Source: Mycoplana dimorpha (GTDB taxonomy: Bacteria; Pseudomonadota; Alphaproteobacteria; Rhizobiales; Rhizobiaceae). Taken from it: DNA of 64,000 nt. The translations under genes were made by a program, and so were the position numbers. Under the pieces are notes generated by a model. It did no database searches. It saw nothing but the letters and a program-made list of their open reading frames with translations, and was not told where the DNA came from. The stretch spans positions 519,306 through 583,305 of the forward strand of contig NZ_PZZZ01000004.1 of assembly GCF_003046475.1 (NCBI RefSeq), read 5' to 3'. Shown piece after piece: positions 19,103 to 27,363 of this stretch (its first letter is position 1; each line of letters starts with the position of its first letter).

Positions 19103-20293
19103 ATGACAGACAATCTCACCCGCCTCGTTGTCTCGGCCCATGAGGAGCCGGGCTGGGACTATGGCACGATCCGCGGTCCGTACTCGCGATTCCATGTCGC
19201 CAACGGCGCCAAATACTGCGTGTACAACAATCGTCTGATGCCGGTTTCGCAGAAGATCGACCGCCTCGACGGCTATTGGGCATTGCGCACCAAGGCGGGC
19301 CTGTTCGACACTGGTGAGCGCCCGATCCAGATCAAGGGGCCTGATGCCGCCAAGTTCTGCAACCGCGTCTTCACGCGTGACTGCGCCAAGCTAAAGCCCG
19401 GCCGCGCCGGCTACGGCCTGCTCTGCTATCCCAATGGCACCATCCTCTGCGATGGCGTGCTGATGCGCCTTGAGGAGGACACCTACTGGTACGTCCAGGC
19501 CGACGGTCCGGTTTTTTCGTGGTTCATCGCCCACTCGCAGGATCTCGACGTCGAGATATCGGATCCCGATTCCTGGGTGACGCAGATCCAGGGCCCGGCC
19601 TCGCTCGACATCCTCGCCACGCTGAGCGACACCGGCGTTCCGGCCGAGTTCAAGTACTTCTCCGTGGCAAGGACGACTATCGGCGGCCAACCGGTGATCC
19701 TGTCTCGCACCGGCTGGACCAATGAGATGGGCTTCGAAGTCTACACGTTGCCGAACGGCGGCAAGTTCGACGGCGCGGCCATGTGGGAACGCTTCCTCGC
19801 CGCCGGCAAGCCGCACGGCATGGAAATCTGCGCGCTCGACAGCATGGACATTCGCCGCATCGAGGGGGGGATCCTCAACAACGGTTCGGACATGGATGAG
19901 ACCATGACCCCGTTCGAAGCCGGCCTAGGCGCATTCGTCGACCTCAGCAAGGACGACTTCGTCGGCAAGGCGGCGCTGGCCAAGGCCACCGGCTCGAATC
20001 GTGTCGTCGGGCTAAAGTGCCCGGGGGGCGAGCCGCTGCGCCTCGGCGCCGTGTCGTTGGATGGCAAGAAGGTCGGTTTCGTCACCGCCGGCGCCTGGTC
20101 TCCCTATCTAAAACAGGGCGTGGCGATCGTCCGCCTCGACAGTTCGATGGCAGCGGGCACGGCCGTCGAGGTGCTCTGCCGCGATGGCAAGTCGCATGCG
20201 GCTGTCCTTGACGACATGCCGCTCTACGACAAGGAGAAGAAGATCCCGCGCGGCCTCGAACCGAGCATTCCTGTCCAGGACGCCGCCGAATAG
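19103..20293 (+). CDS. GcvT-family THF-dependent demethylase, DmdA-like
   Basis: A 396-aa aminomethyltransferase-fold protein. It has the three-domain GcvT layout: an N-terminal YCVYNNRLMPVSQ region, the central folate-binding body with RTGWTNEMGFEVY near residue 200, the SMDIRRIEGGILNNGSDMD segment near 250 with TPFEAGLGAFVDL, and a C-terminal barrel. It is somewhat larger than DMSP demethylase DmdA (about 365 aa) and shares its overall motifs; no H- or P-protein genes are near. With MetF next to it, the simplest reading is methyl transfer from an onium compound or methylated amine (DMSP, a betaine or similar) to THF. AAAGGAGG precedes the ATG. Confidence 0.85.
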   Translation: MTDNLTRLVVSAHEEPGWDYGTIRGPYSRFHVANGAKYCVYNNRLMPVSQKIDRLDGYWALRTKAGLFDTGERPIQIKGPDAAKFCNRVFTRDCAKLKPGRAGYGLLCYPNGTILCDGVLMRLEEDTYWYVQADGPVFSWFIAHSQDLDVEISDPDSWVTQIQGPASLDILATLSDTGVPAEFKYFSVARTTIGGQPVILSRTGWTNEMGFEVYTLPNGGKFDGAAMWERFLAAGKPHGMEICALDSMDIRRIEGGILNNGSDMDETMTPFEAGLGAFVDLSKDDFVGKAALAKATGSNRVVGLKCPGGEPLRLGAVSLDGKKVGFVTAGAWSPYLKQGVAIVRLDSSMAAGTAVEVLCRDGKSHAAVLDDMPLYDKEKKIPRGLEPSIPVQDAAE

Positions 20294-20345
20294 CGGTCGC
20301 TCAACTCGGCGCTGCATCGTAGGGCGGATTTTTTGCCATCTTTGT

Positions 20346-20389
20346 CGGACTGCGGACGGCGCGTGTCGTCCGCAGTCCGATTTTGTTTG
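20346..20389 (+). terminator. Rho-independent terminator after the demethylase gene
   Basis: A perfect 12-bp stem (CGGACTGCGGAC / GTCCGCAGTCCG) with a 10-nt loop is followed by ATTTTGTTT. It ends the MetF-demethylase transcript 50 nt after the stop codon. Confidence 0.85.
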
Positions 20390-20605
20390 GTCGATGTGCG
20401 CCTGAAACTACCGCCTTGTCCTCAAGAAGTACCGGTCGTTTCAACATGTTCCTGTCTGCACGGTCCGCCCGCTTCTGCCGCGCTCAGCACTGGAGCTAGC
20501 GCCGAAACCGGGTTTTGCCTATGTATACGTCGCAGCCATGCGGCGTCCGACGCCACTTTTGATAGTGAACGAAGGCGGCCGATTGCGTACAGGAGAATAA
20601 TTGAG

Positions 20606-21244
20606 ATGCCAAAATTGGGCATGGCGCCCATTCGCCGAAAGCAACTGATCGAAGCCACTTACCTGGTTCTGCATCGCGATGGCATCGACGACTTGACGCT
20701 GAAGAAGATCGCGACGGAAGCCGGCGTCGCAACCAGTATCATCACACACTACTTCGGCACCAAGGAAGCGCTGATCGCCGACACCATGTCGGACCTGGTC
20801 GGCAGCCTTCTGCGCGAGGTCCGCGACCGTCGCAAGCAGGCCACCAGCACGATCGACGAGATCGTCGCCATTGTCGACGGCAATTTCGCGCCATCGCAAG
20901 TGTCGCCGACGGCCGTGTCGGCCTGGCTCTATTTCTGGAGCCGCGTGCCCTACGACCCAGCGTTCGACCGGATGCAGCGCATCTGCGACTATCAATTGCG
21001 CAAGTACCTGGCCAAGTCCCTCAAGGATATCGTCTCCAAGGACGAGGCCGACGACATTGCCGAAACGATCGTCTCCTTGTCCTATGGGTTCTGGCTGCAG
21101 TTCGCTCATCGTCAGGGCGATTTCGACGTCGCTCGCGCCCACCGCATGGCCCTCCAGGTCATCGAGGCGCGCATTCAAATGGCATGGCAGAACAACCTCC
21201 ACCTTCGCGCGAGGACCTCTCTGACAAACCAGGATTGGTCTTAG
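20606..21244 (+). CDS. BetI-like TetR family repressor
   Basis: A 212-aa TetR-type regulator. The N-terminus MPKLGMAPIRRKQLIEAT is the signature of BetI, the choline-sensing repressor of glycine betaine synthesis. The helix-turn-helix is TLKKIATEAGVATSIITHYF, and the ligand domain keeps the BetI-type IVDGNFAPSQVSPTAVSAWLYFW stretch. AGGAG at 20591 is 10 nt from the ATG. No betA/betB/betT genes are nearby; the neighbours are the demethylase and MetF genes. It therefore probably senses choline or another quaternary compound and controls this island. The target is an inference. Confidence 0.88.
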   Translation: MPKLGMAPIRRKQLIEATYLVLHRDGIDDLTLKKIATEAGVATSIITHYFGTKEALIADTMSDLVGSLLREVRDRRKQATSTIDEIVAIVDGNFAPSQVSPTAVSAWLYFWSRVPYDPAFDRMQRICDYQLRKYLAKSLKDIVSKDEADDIAETIVSLSYGFWLQFAHRQGDFDVARAHRMALQVIEARIQMAWQNNLHLRARTSLTNQDWS

Positions 21245-21672
21245 ATTGCAGGCGGGCAGCCGGGCGGCTGACGGCGTTGTCGCAGGCCGTCATGTCAGCT
21301 TTGGGGAATAGGCCACGACGACTGAAATGGCCGTTATGCCGGCGCAAAGTTGCCGCCTCCACGATCCGACAGATGTCCGCTTTAAGGCCGATCCGATCCG
21401 ACCCAAATAGCAGAACCATAGAAAACGATGGTCCCCCGCTCCAGCCGCATTTCCTCGCCCAGCCGCAGGGTTGAAGAGGGAAACCTCCTATGAGCCAAAC
21501 CGCTTTGCGTGATGGTCGCGGGTGGCAGCTTGAGCTTGTGCTCCTCTGAGAGGACGGTGCCGCCGGTGAACGGTGCCACACTTGCAGGATAGCCTCGCCT
21601 GCAAGACACGATATCACCTCGGCGAGCGCTAGCGGCACGGCAACATCTTCAGTCCGTTAACGTGTTAGTAAC
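21245..21672. other. Intergenic stretch, no recognisable gene
   Basis: About 430 nt after the BetI-like gene. A 75-codon minus-strand frame at 21382-21609 has no resemblance I can name and no ribosome site. The region may hold a decayed gene. Confidence 0.35.
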
Positions 21673-21704
21673 GCTCTTAATGCGATTTTACTCGCATTAA
21701 GAGC
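21673..21704. promoter_or_regulatory. 13-bp perfect inverted repeat upstream of ftsI paralogue
   Basis: GCTCTTAATGCGA and its exact complement TCGCATTAAGAGC are separated by 6 nt (TTTTAC). There is no U-tract after it and it lies 118 nt ahead of the next start codon. An operator or an RNA hairpin in the leader is more likely than a terminator. Confidence 0.6.
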
Positions 21705-21821
21705 CGGGAACCTTTCGTTCTCGTGTTCGTCAGGCGCTCCGTCTGCGTGGCGCATGCTCGCGATCGTGAGTTGGACGCTGCGCCCCGCGCAGTCGCAGCC
21801 ATAGTCTGGGGTAAATCCGGA

Positions 21822-23576
21822 ATGACAATCATCGCTCGCGTCGTGAGGCTGAGGAGTCGGTCCCATTTTCTGGTGACGAGACGGGGCGCCGCTGATCATC
21901 GAACCGCCATCGGCAAGCCCCGCTCCCGGATGGGGAAACGGCGGCTCGGACTGCTGATGGCTTGCGTTGCCACAGTCTATCTGGTCATTGGTGCGCGACT
22001 CGTCCAGTACGGCCTTGCGGTGCCCGCTCCGACTGGAGCGATCGGCAGCATCGCGTCCGCGGCGTCGCGTCCCGATATCGTCGACCGTAACGGAAGCCTT
22101 CTGGCCACCGACATCAACATGGTGTCGCTCTATGCTGAACCCAGAAGGATCATAGACCCCGACGAAGTTGTCGAAAGGCTGGTGGCCGTCATCCCCGACC
22201 TCGACTGGGCCGACACACACAGAAAGCTTCGATCGAAATCCGCATTCAGGTGGCTGAAGCGGCAGCTAACGCCTCGACAGCAGGCAGACATCCTGGCGCA
22301 GGGCATACCCGGCATTGGCTTTCGACCCGAAAAGAGACGGTTCTATCCGGGCGGCGCCACCGCCTCGCACATTCTGGGTCACGTCGATGTGGACAATCGC
22401 GGCCTGGCCGGCATGGAACGCTACATCGACCGGCAGGGCCTCGCGGACCTGAGGGCGGCGGGCATGACGAACGATGTGCCGCTCGAACCCGTCCGGCTGT
22501 CGATCGACCTTCGCGTTCAAAGCATCGTGCACGATGTCATCGAGAAGGCGATGGTCGCCTATCGAGCAGAGGCTGCCGGAGCGGTCGTGCTGGATGTCGC
22601 GTCCGGGGAAGTTCTCGCCATGGCTTCCGTCCCCGATTACGACCCGAACGAGCCGGCGAGGACCTCACCCGATGGCAGCGTCGACAAGGAATACGAAAAG
22701 GGCTGGTTCAACCGCATGAGCAATGCGACGTTCGAGATGGGCTCGACTTTCAAGAGCTTCACCCTGGCCATGGGGCTGGACGCGGGCAAGATCAGGCTCG
22801 ACTCGGTCGTCGACGCCTCGCGGCCGATCAGCATCGGCGGTTTCAGGATCAAGGACTTCCATGGCCGCAACCGCCCGCTCACCGTCACGGAAGTCTTCCG
22901 CTACTCGTCGAACATTGCGACAGTCAAAATAGCGGACATGGTGGGCATCGACGCGCACCAGGAGTTCCTGACCAGGCTCGGTCTTCTGTCGCGGATGGAG
23001 ACGGAACTTCCCGAGGTGGCGACGCCGACACAGCCGCGCGTCTGGAAGAAGATCAATTCCGCGACCATCTCCTATGGGCATGGCATGGCGACGACCCCAT
23101 TGCAGACAGCCGTTGCTGCTGCGGCGCTGCTGAATGGCGGCAAACTCGTCCGGCCGACGTTTCTGGCGCAACGTCCCGACCGCGTGACGGCTCAGGCGAA
23201 CCAGGTTCTTCGCCCGGAGACGAGCGCCGACATGCGCTACCTCTTCAATTTCAATGGCATCAACGGCTCCGGTCGCAACGCTCAGGTGCCCGGATTTCAC
23301 GTCGGCGGGAAAACCGGGACCGCCGACAAGGTGGTGAATGGTAAATACGCCACCGATCTCAATTTCAATGCATTTCTGGGCGGTTTTCCGATGCACAACC
23401 CGCGCTACATCGTCCTGTCGATCATCGACGCGCCACGGGGGGACGAAGCGGGACGCCGCCTGGCGGCGCACACAGCAGCCCCGATGGTCAAGGAGATCGT
23501 CAGCCGCGCGGCTCCGCTTCTTGGCGTTCAGCCATTTTTCGGGACCGACGAACCTTGGCTGCTCGTCGACTACTGA
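21822..23576 (+). CDS. Penicillin-binding protein 3 paralogue (FtsI-like transpeptidase)
   Basis: A 584-aa class B penicillin-binding protein that cross-links septal peptidoglycan. An N-terminal cytoplasmic tail and one membrane anchor (LGLLMACVATVYLVIGARLV) precede the dimerisation domain (RPDIVDRNGSLLATDI). The transpeptidase domain has all three motifs: SxxK as STFK at 308-311, SSN at 362-364 and KTGT at 497-500. No other dcw genes (mraW, murE, mraY, murG, ftsW) are near, so this is a second, dispersed FtsI copy as known in some rhizobia. ATG at 21822 gives the expected N-terminal tail; an earlier in-frame ATG at 21723 adds unrelated residues. Confidence 0.9.
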   Translation: MTIIARVVRLRSRSHFLVTRRGAADHRTAIGKPRSRMGKRRLGLLMACVATVYLVIGARLVQYGLAVPAPTGAIGSIASAASRPDIVDRNGSLLATDINMVSLYAEPRRIIDPDEVVERLVAVIPDLDWADTHRKLRSKSAFRWLKRQLTPRQQADILAQGIPGIGFRPEKRRFYPGGATASHILGHVDVDNRGLAGMERYIDRQGLADLRAAGMTNDVPLEPVRLSIDLRVQSIVHDVIEKAMVAYRAEAAGAVVLDVASGEVLAMASVPDYDPNEPARTSPDGSVDKEYEKGWFNRMSNATFEMGSTFKSFTLAMGLDAGKIRLDSVVDASRPISIGGFRIKDFHGRNRPLTVTEVFRYSSNIATVKIADMVGIDAHQEFLTRLGLLSRMETELPEVATPTQPRVWKKINSATISYGHGMATTPLQTAVAAAALLNGGKLVRPTFLAQRPDRVTAQANQVLRPETSADMRYLFNFNGINGSGRNAQVPGFHVGGKTGTADKVVNGKYATDLNFNAFLGGFPMHNPRYIVLSIIDAPRGDEAGRRLAAHTAAPMVKEIVSRAAPLLGVQPFFGTDEPWLLVDY

Positions 23577-24187
23577 CCAGCGTTTTCGTGGAGACCATGA
23601 CCGCATATGGAGGACTGGCTCTCGAACGGTTCCATTAGCATCGGAGACTTCAGCGCGTTCTCGATCAATTCGACCTGGTAGGCTGCGGACATGGTCTGGC
23701 CCGCGAAGAAGATCCGGTAAATGGCCGGCGCGACGAGCAGGTCCACGAGGCGATCCGGAACCGGCACCGGCTCGCCTCGTGTCGCACATCGGTTACAGAG
23801 ACAGACCAGGTTCTGACGCGCATATGCCGCGGCGATCCGCGCGATGCGGACATCGCTCAGCCTCTCCCGCAGCATGGCATGTCCAGGACCAGACGATATG
23901 GCGTCGACCAATTGCGCAAACCAGACTTCCAGGTCGTGCTTGAGACTTCCCGTCTCCACCGGCACGCTGACGGGAAGGAAACGCTCTCTCATGACATCGG
24001 TCAGGAGTTGCTGAAGCGTTTGCCAACGGCGGTATATTGTCGATGGCGGGACGTCGGCGCGAGACGCAATCATGGCCACTGTCAGTTCTCCGCCGGGACG
24101 CTCGGCGAGCAATTCTCTCACCGCTTGATAGACGGCAAGCTGAATGCGCTCACTTCTACCTCCAGGCCGGACAAGCGTTCGAGCCAC
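23570..24187 (-). CDS. TetR/AcrR family transcriptional regulator
   Basis: A 205-aa repressor. The N-terminal DNA-binding domain reads RIQLAVYQAVRELL and a helix-turn-helix LTVAMIASRADVPPSTIYRRW, then a C-terminal ligand domain of the TetR_C type (FAQLVDAISSGPGHAMLRE). A GTG at 24187 is chosen because AGAGGAGGAAAC directly precedes it; a longer frame to 24481 would fuse an unrelated decayed regulator. Its 3' end overlaps the end of the convergent ftsI paralogue by 7 nt. Target unknown. Confidence 0.85.
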   Translation of the reverse strand: MARTLVRPGGRSERIQLAVYQAVRELLAERPGGELTVAMIASRADVPPSTIYRRWQTLQQLLTDVMRERFLPVSVPVETGSLKHDLEVWFAQLVDAISSGPGHAMLRERLSDVRIARIAAAYARQNLVCLCNRCATRGEPVPVPDRLVDLLVAPAIYRIFFAGQTMSAAYQVELIENALKSPMLMEPFESQSSICGHGLHENAGQ

Positions 24188-24419
24188 GTTTCCTCCTCTG
24201 TGAATCGCGAGTGCACATTCGACTGAACACCTTCTAAAGCTCGCCAAAGAAGAAAATTCAACTCGCACCTTTTTCATGCAATCTAATCGCCACCGGCAAA
24301 CACCCGCGCCGAACTTTCCTGCATTGCGCGCTAAGGCCACGGCAAGGATGCCAACCAGCTTACCGTTCCATGAAAGCCTGCAGCGGAGCCGGGCGTTGAT
24401 CAGGCCATCGCGCCCAAAA

Positions 24420-24681
24420 GGGCAGCGGCAAAACACGGCTGCCACCAGGTCGGCGCGCGTCGGGAAACGGCGGTAGAGCATACCCAGCCGACACCAGCTT
24501 GTGTCGCGATCTCCCGGATCGGCGCATCAACCCCCGAGCGGGCGAACACGATCTTCGCGGCCTCCAGAACCGCTTCCTCGTTTCTGCGGGCATCGGCGCG
24601 CAGTCGCGGTGCAGGCATCTCCGCTTCGTCCCTGGTCAGTGAGGCAGACTCGATCGCATTCCGCGATTTAGGCACAGCCAC
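24420..24681 (-). pseudogene. Decayed TetR family regulator
   Basis: The first ~65 residues of a TetR regulator are readable: a start region with GGGGG before GTG 24681, NEEAVLEAAKIVFARSGVDA and IREIATQAGVG. A shift of frame near 24484 is needed to continue into MLYRRFPTRADLVAAVF. After that, family resemblance stops. The gene is both frameshifted and truncated. Two operator-like palindromes lie just upstream, as expected for an autoregulated TetR gene. Confidence 0.7.
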
Positions 24682-24694
24682 TTTTACCCCCTTG

Positions 24695-24743
24695 ATACCC
24701 GGATCAATGATCCGGGTATGGCATAACGGATCAGTGATCCGTT
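24695..24743. promoter_or_regulatory. Twin TetR-type operators GGATCA-N-TGATCC
   Basis: Two palindromes share the core GGATCA-N-TGATCC. The first has 12-bp arms (ATACCCGGATCA / TGATCCGGGTAT, 24695-24719). The second has 9-bp arms (AACGGATCA / TGATCCGTT, 24725-24743). They lie between the start of the decayed tetR and a divergent start at 24766. TTGTCA and TATGCC flank the second palindrome on the minus strand like a -35/-10 pair. Confidence 0.7.
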
Positions 24744-24765
24744 TGACAATTAGGAGGGCTGTCCG

Positions 24766-25169
24766 ATGTCCAGTTCGTCCACTGAAGTCCGCGCACAGGC
24801 CGCTGGGTCTGTAGACTTCCGACCCCATCTCGAACACATCAGCTGGATCAACGGACTGGCAGCCTTTAGGTTTTTGAAGCGGCATGAGATCCGAAAGGAT
24901 GCCAAGAAACTCCGCTACGCTAGTTTTTCAAATCGTTTTTCTCTGACAAGCGAGGTGCGCGCCGCCGTTTCATTGCGGCGATGGAGGAATTGCAGGATCA
25001 TCTAGGCGCGCTTAACGACCTGATGTCGGGGCCAAACGTGCTTGCAGAACTGGGAAGCGACGAAGAGGCGGCCAAAGGCATTTTGCCGCAAAAGAAGAAA
25101 GGCGACTTGATCCGCATGGCGCAGAATGCGCTTGACGATGTGATCGATGCGAAGCGCTACTGGCGTTGA
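24766..25169 (+). pseudogene. CHAD-domain protein remnant joined to a foreign start
   Basis: An ATG at 24766 with AGGAGG 8 nt upstream opens a frame whose first ~35 residues I do not recognise. It then runs into HEIRKDAKKLRYA, the C-terminal CHAD-domain signature (HxxRxxxKKLRY). A frameshift near 24943 is needed to reach RRRFIAAMEELQDHLGALND and the domain end ALDDVIDAKRYWR. CHAD proteins bind polyphosphate. Only the last third survives, apparently fused by deletion to the promoter and start of another gene. Confidence 0.65.
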
Positions 25170-25360
25170 ACAAGGCAGTGCTGCTAAGAGACGCGCCTCA
25201 CAACCTGTCACTCAGCCCCCGCGAATCGGGAACGCTTGCGCTGCTTGCTGACGGGGGCTCGAACAAGCTGATCGCCCGCCAGCTCAAAATCGCGGTGCAT
25301 ACCGCGAAATTCCACGTCGTTACTGTGCTCGCCAAGCTTCATGCGCAGAACCGCCGGCTC
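25170..25360 (+). pseudogene. LuxR-type helix-turn-helix remnant
   Basis: The frame contains LSPRESGTLALLADGGSNKLIARQLKIAVHTAKFHVVTVLAKLHAQNR, read here in pieces. This is the GerE/LuxR DNA-binding domain. The sensor domain that should precede it is absent and the sequence after it is unrelated. It is a 3' gene fragment that directly follows the CHAD relic. Confidence 0.65.
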
Positions 25361-25544
25361 ATCTCATTTCGATTGCCGCAAGGACCGGATGGCCGCCCTC
25401 AGCTCGGAGAGAAGAGCCCAAACTCCTCCAAGGCGGCGAAGGGGTCGTCCCTGTCGACCTCGTGGAAAGTGGCGACTATGGTTCGATCTCTCGATCATCA
25501 CCTCGAGTTACGCGTGGCCTCTGACGAGCGACGCGGGAATCGCA

Positions 25545-26324
25545 TTAAGGTGCGTTTGCCGCGTCTTCGATGACTTTCGCCACATCCTCGGGATGCGAAA
25601 TCATCACGACATGAGAGGCGCCCTTGACGACCACCGTTTCGCGCGGGTGAACTCGTTCAGCCATCCACGCATGCAGCTTTGGCGGGATCGCGGTGTCGTG
25701 GTCGCCATAGACGAACCAGGACGGGATGGTCTTCCAGGCGGGCTCGCCTGCCGCTTCGCCGAAGGCAATGTCGGTGATCGGCCGTTGCGCCGCCGCCGCC
25801 AGTTTCGCATCGGCCACGGGCACGTCGGGCGCGAAGGCTTCGTGGAACTTCTCCTGTCGGACATAGAGGTCGTTGCCGCCACCTGCCAAGGCCACCGGCT
25901 GTGCCAGCGTGTCGGGGCCGATCAGGCTACCGGGAAACTTGGCATTAAGGCCGCCAGCGCTCTCGCCCGCCTCCGGCGCGAAGGCCGCGACATAGACGAG
26001 CGCTTTGACGTTCGCCTCACCATTCGCCGCGCCGCTGATCACCATGCCGCCGTAGGAATGTCCGACGAGCACGACAGGCGTCTTGATGGTGGCAAGCAGG
26101 CTGCGGACCGTGTCGGCGTCGCCCTTCACGCTGCGTAGCGGATTTGCGACAGCGACGACGGGGTAGCCGGCCTTCTCCAGTATGCTTATGACACCGTACC
26201 AACTGGACGAGTCGGCGAATGCGCCGTGCACAAGGACGATGGTCGGCTTGGCCGGCTGCGCCAAGGGCACAAAACCTGTCAGCAAGACGCCAGCCAATGC
26301 TAGGACAGCCGCGAATATTTTCAT
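25545..26324 (-). CDS. Exported alpha/beta-hydrolase
   Basis: A 259-aa hydrolase with a signal peptide (MKIFAAVLALAGVLLTGFVP). It has the oxyanion strand IVLVHGAFADSSSW, nucleophile elbow GHSYGG, acid-loop VYGDHDTAI and histidine KGASHVVMISHP, so the Ser-Asp-His triad is complete. It resembles the small salicylate-esterase/EstC-like hydrolases of soil bacteria. AAGGAGG lies upstream of ATG 26324. It is the only intact gene between two stretches of gene debris. Substrate unknown. Confidence 0.88.
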   Translation of the reverse strand: MKIFAAVLALAGVLLTGFVPLAQPAKPTIVLVHGAFADSSSWYGVISILEKAGYPVVAVANPLRSVKGDADTVRSLLATIKTPVVLVGHSYGGMVISGAANGEANVKALVYVAAFAPEAGESAGGLNAKFPGSLIGPDTLAQPVALAGGGNDLYVRQEKFHEAFAPDVPVADAKLAAAAQRPITDIAFGEAAGEPAWKTIPSWFVYGDHDTAIPPKLHAWMAERVHPRETVVVKGASHVVMISHPEDVAKVIEDAANAP

Positions 26325-27049
26325 GTCGAATTCCCTCCTTTCGATCAATGAGAATTCCGCGTCGTGTTCTTTCACTTCGAACCGCGTAGCGGCCTGGACG
26401 ACTCTCGCATCTCTGACACGAAGAACTCGGACTGCTCTCGCACGTGTGGTCGGGACTGGCGCATCCGGCAGACCGGCCGCCACGGCGACCGCTTCCATGT
26501 TGATGCGGTCTTAGCCGGAGTAGACATTGGTCGAGACGATCCGTTTCCATATGCAAATTGAACCCGAGAAGCGGCCGAACGGACACCCCTCGCTCGGTTG
26601 AAACTGGATTAAGTGATTTGAAGGACAAGGGGGCGGCTGAAACTTATTCATCTGCGGCATCACGATTTTCTTGAGGTTGCGAAGCAACGCGGGGACCAAT
26701 GCGCCAGGAGTAGTCGGCCTAGTATATCAAACGCATGTCGAAAGGCGCGATTTCCCTGTGGTACAAGAGCCGACACCCCTCCCTTCAGCGCACCAGCCAT
26801 CGCGTCGCGAGCGGCGATGTTCTGAGGAAAATCGTGGCTTCTGACCATCGACCGAGTAGTTACTGAACTCTCAAGAGAACAATGACTGGGGATTTTCCCA
26901 CGCGCATACCCTCCGAAGGCCCCGACGAAAGTTAGTAAAAGCGTGGAAGCGGACCGTTCTGCGGGGTGATGCGGTCGCCGATGTCGATGAATACCTCGTC
27001 AATATAGCACCAGCCCCACCTTTTGGGCGGGTCGCAGCCCTGAAGAAGG
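26325..27049. other. Non-coding stretch with decayed sequence
   Basis: About 725 nt upstream of the hydrolase. Short frames exist on both strands, but none has a ribosome site plus family resemblance. A minus-strand YIDEVFIDIGDRI phrase near 26990 superficially resembles IS6 transposase but also continues the membrane-protein relic to its right, so I leave it unassigned. Confidence 0.35.
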
Positions 27050-27346
27050 CGCACCTCAAAGATCAAAAAGACCCGGACGATGCTGATCAGCGACCAAGCC
27101 GCATTCGTCCACCAGATGATCTTGGCTATGGCGATACAGACCCGCTGGAGGACAGGGGCACGGACGGTCCCGGTTCATACGGGATGATGCCGTGGTAAAG
27201 GAGCAAGGCTGTCAGCGCCAAGAAGAACCCGAGTTGGCCTATCAGGCGGCGCTCGGGTGACGGCGCAGCAACACGCGCGTGATCACGGCTCCGACTGCCC
27301 CGAGAGCGCCGGTCTGGACGAACGGATCGGCGAGGATGTTCATCAT
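27050..27346 (-). pseudogene. Frameshifted membrane-protein remnant (mechanosensitive-channel-like)
   Basis: Starting at ATG 27346 the minus strand reads MNILADPFVQTGALGAVGAV. After a shift near 27256 it continues RRLIGQLGFFLALTALLLYHG, and after another near 27160 RVCIAIAKIIWWTNAAWSLI and SIVRVFLIFE. These are three membrane segments in different frames. The pattern resembles the N-terminal membrane part of MscS-type channels with long N-termini. Identity is tentative, decay is clear. Confidence 0.4.
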
Positions 27347-27363
27347 ATTGCTCAACCGATGCG

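Noticed and set aside
25545..26498. 317-codon version of the exported hydrolase
   Set aside because: The 58 extra N-terminal residues have no signal or family match, while ATG 26324 has AAGGAGG and a clean signal peptide.
26940..27050. Possible IS6-type transposase phrase (YIDEVFIDIGDRI) on the minus strand
   Set aside because: Too short, lacks the DDE context and lies in the same frame as the membrane-protein relic, so the resemblance may be chance.
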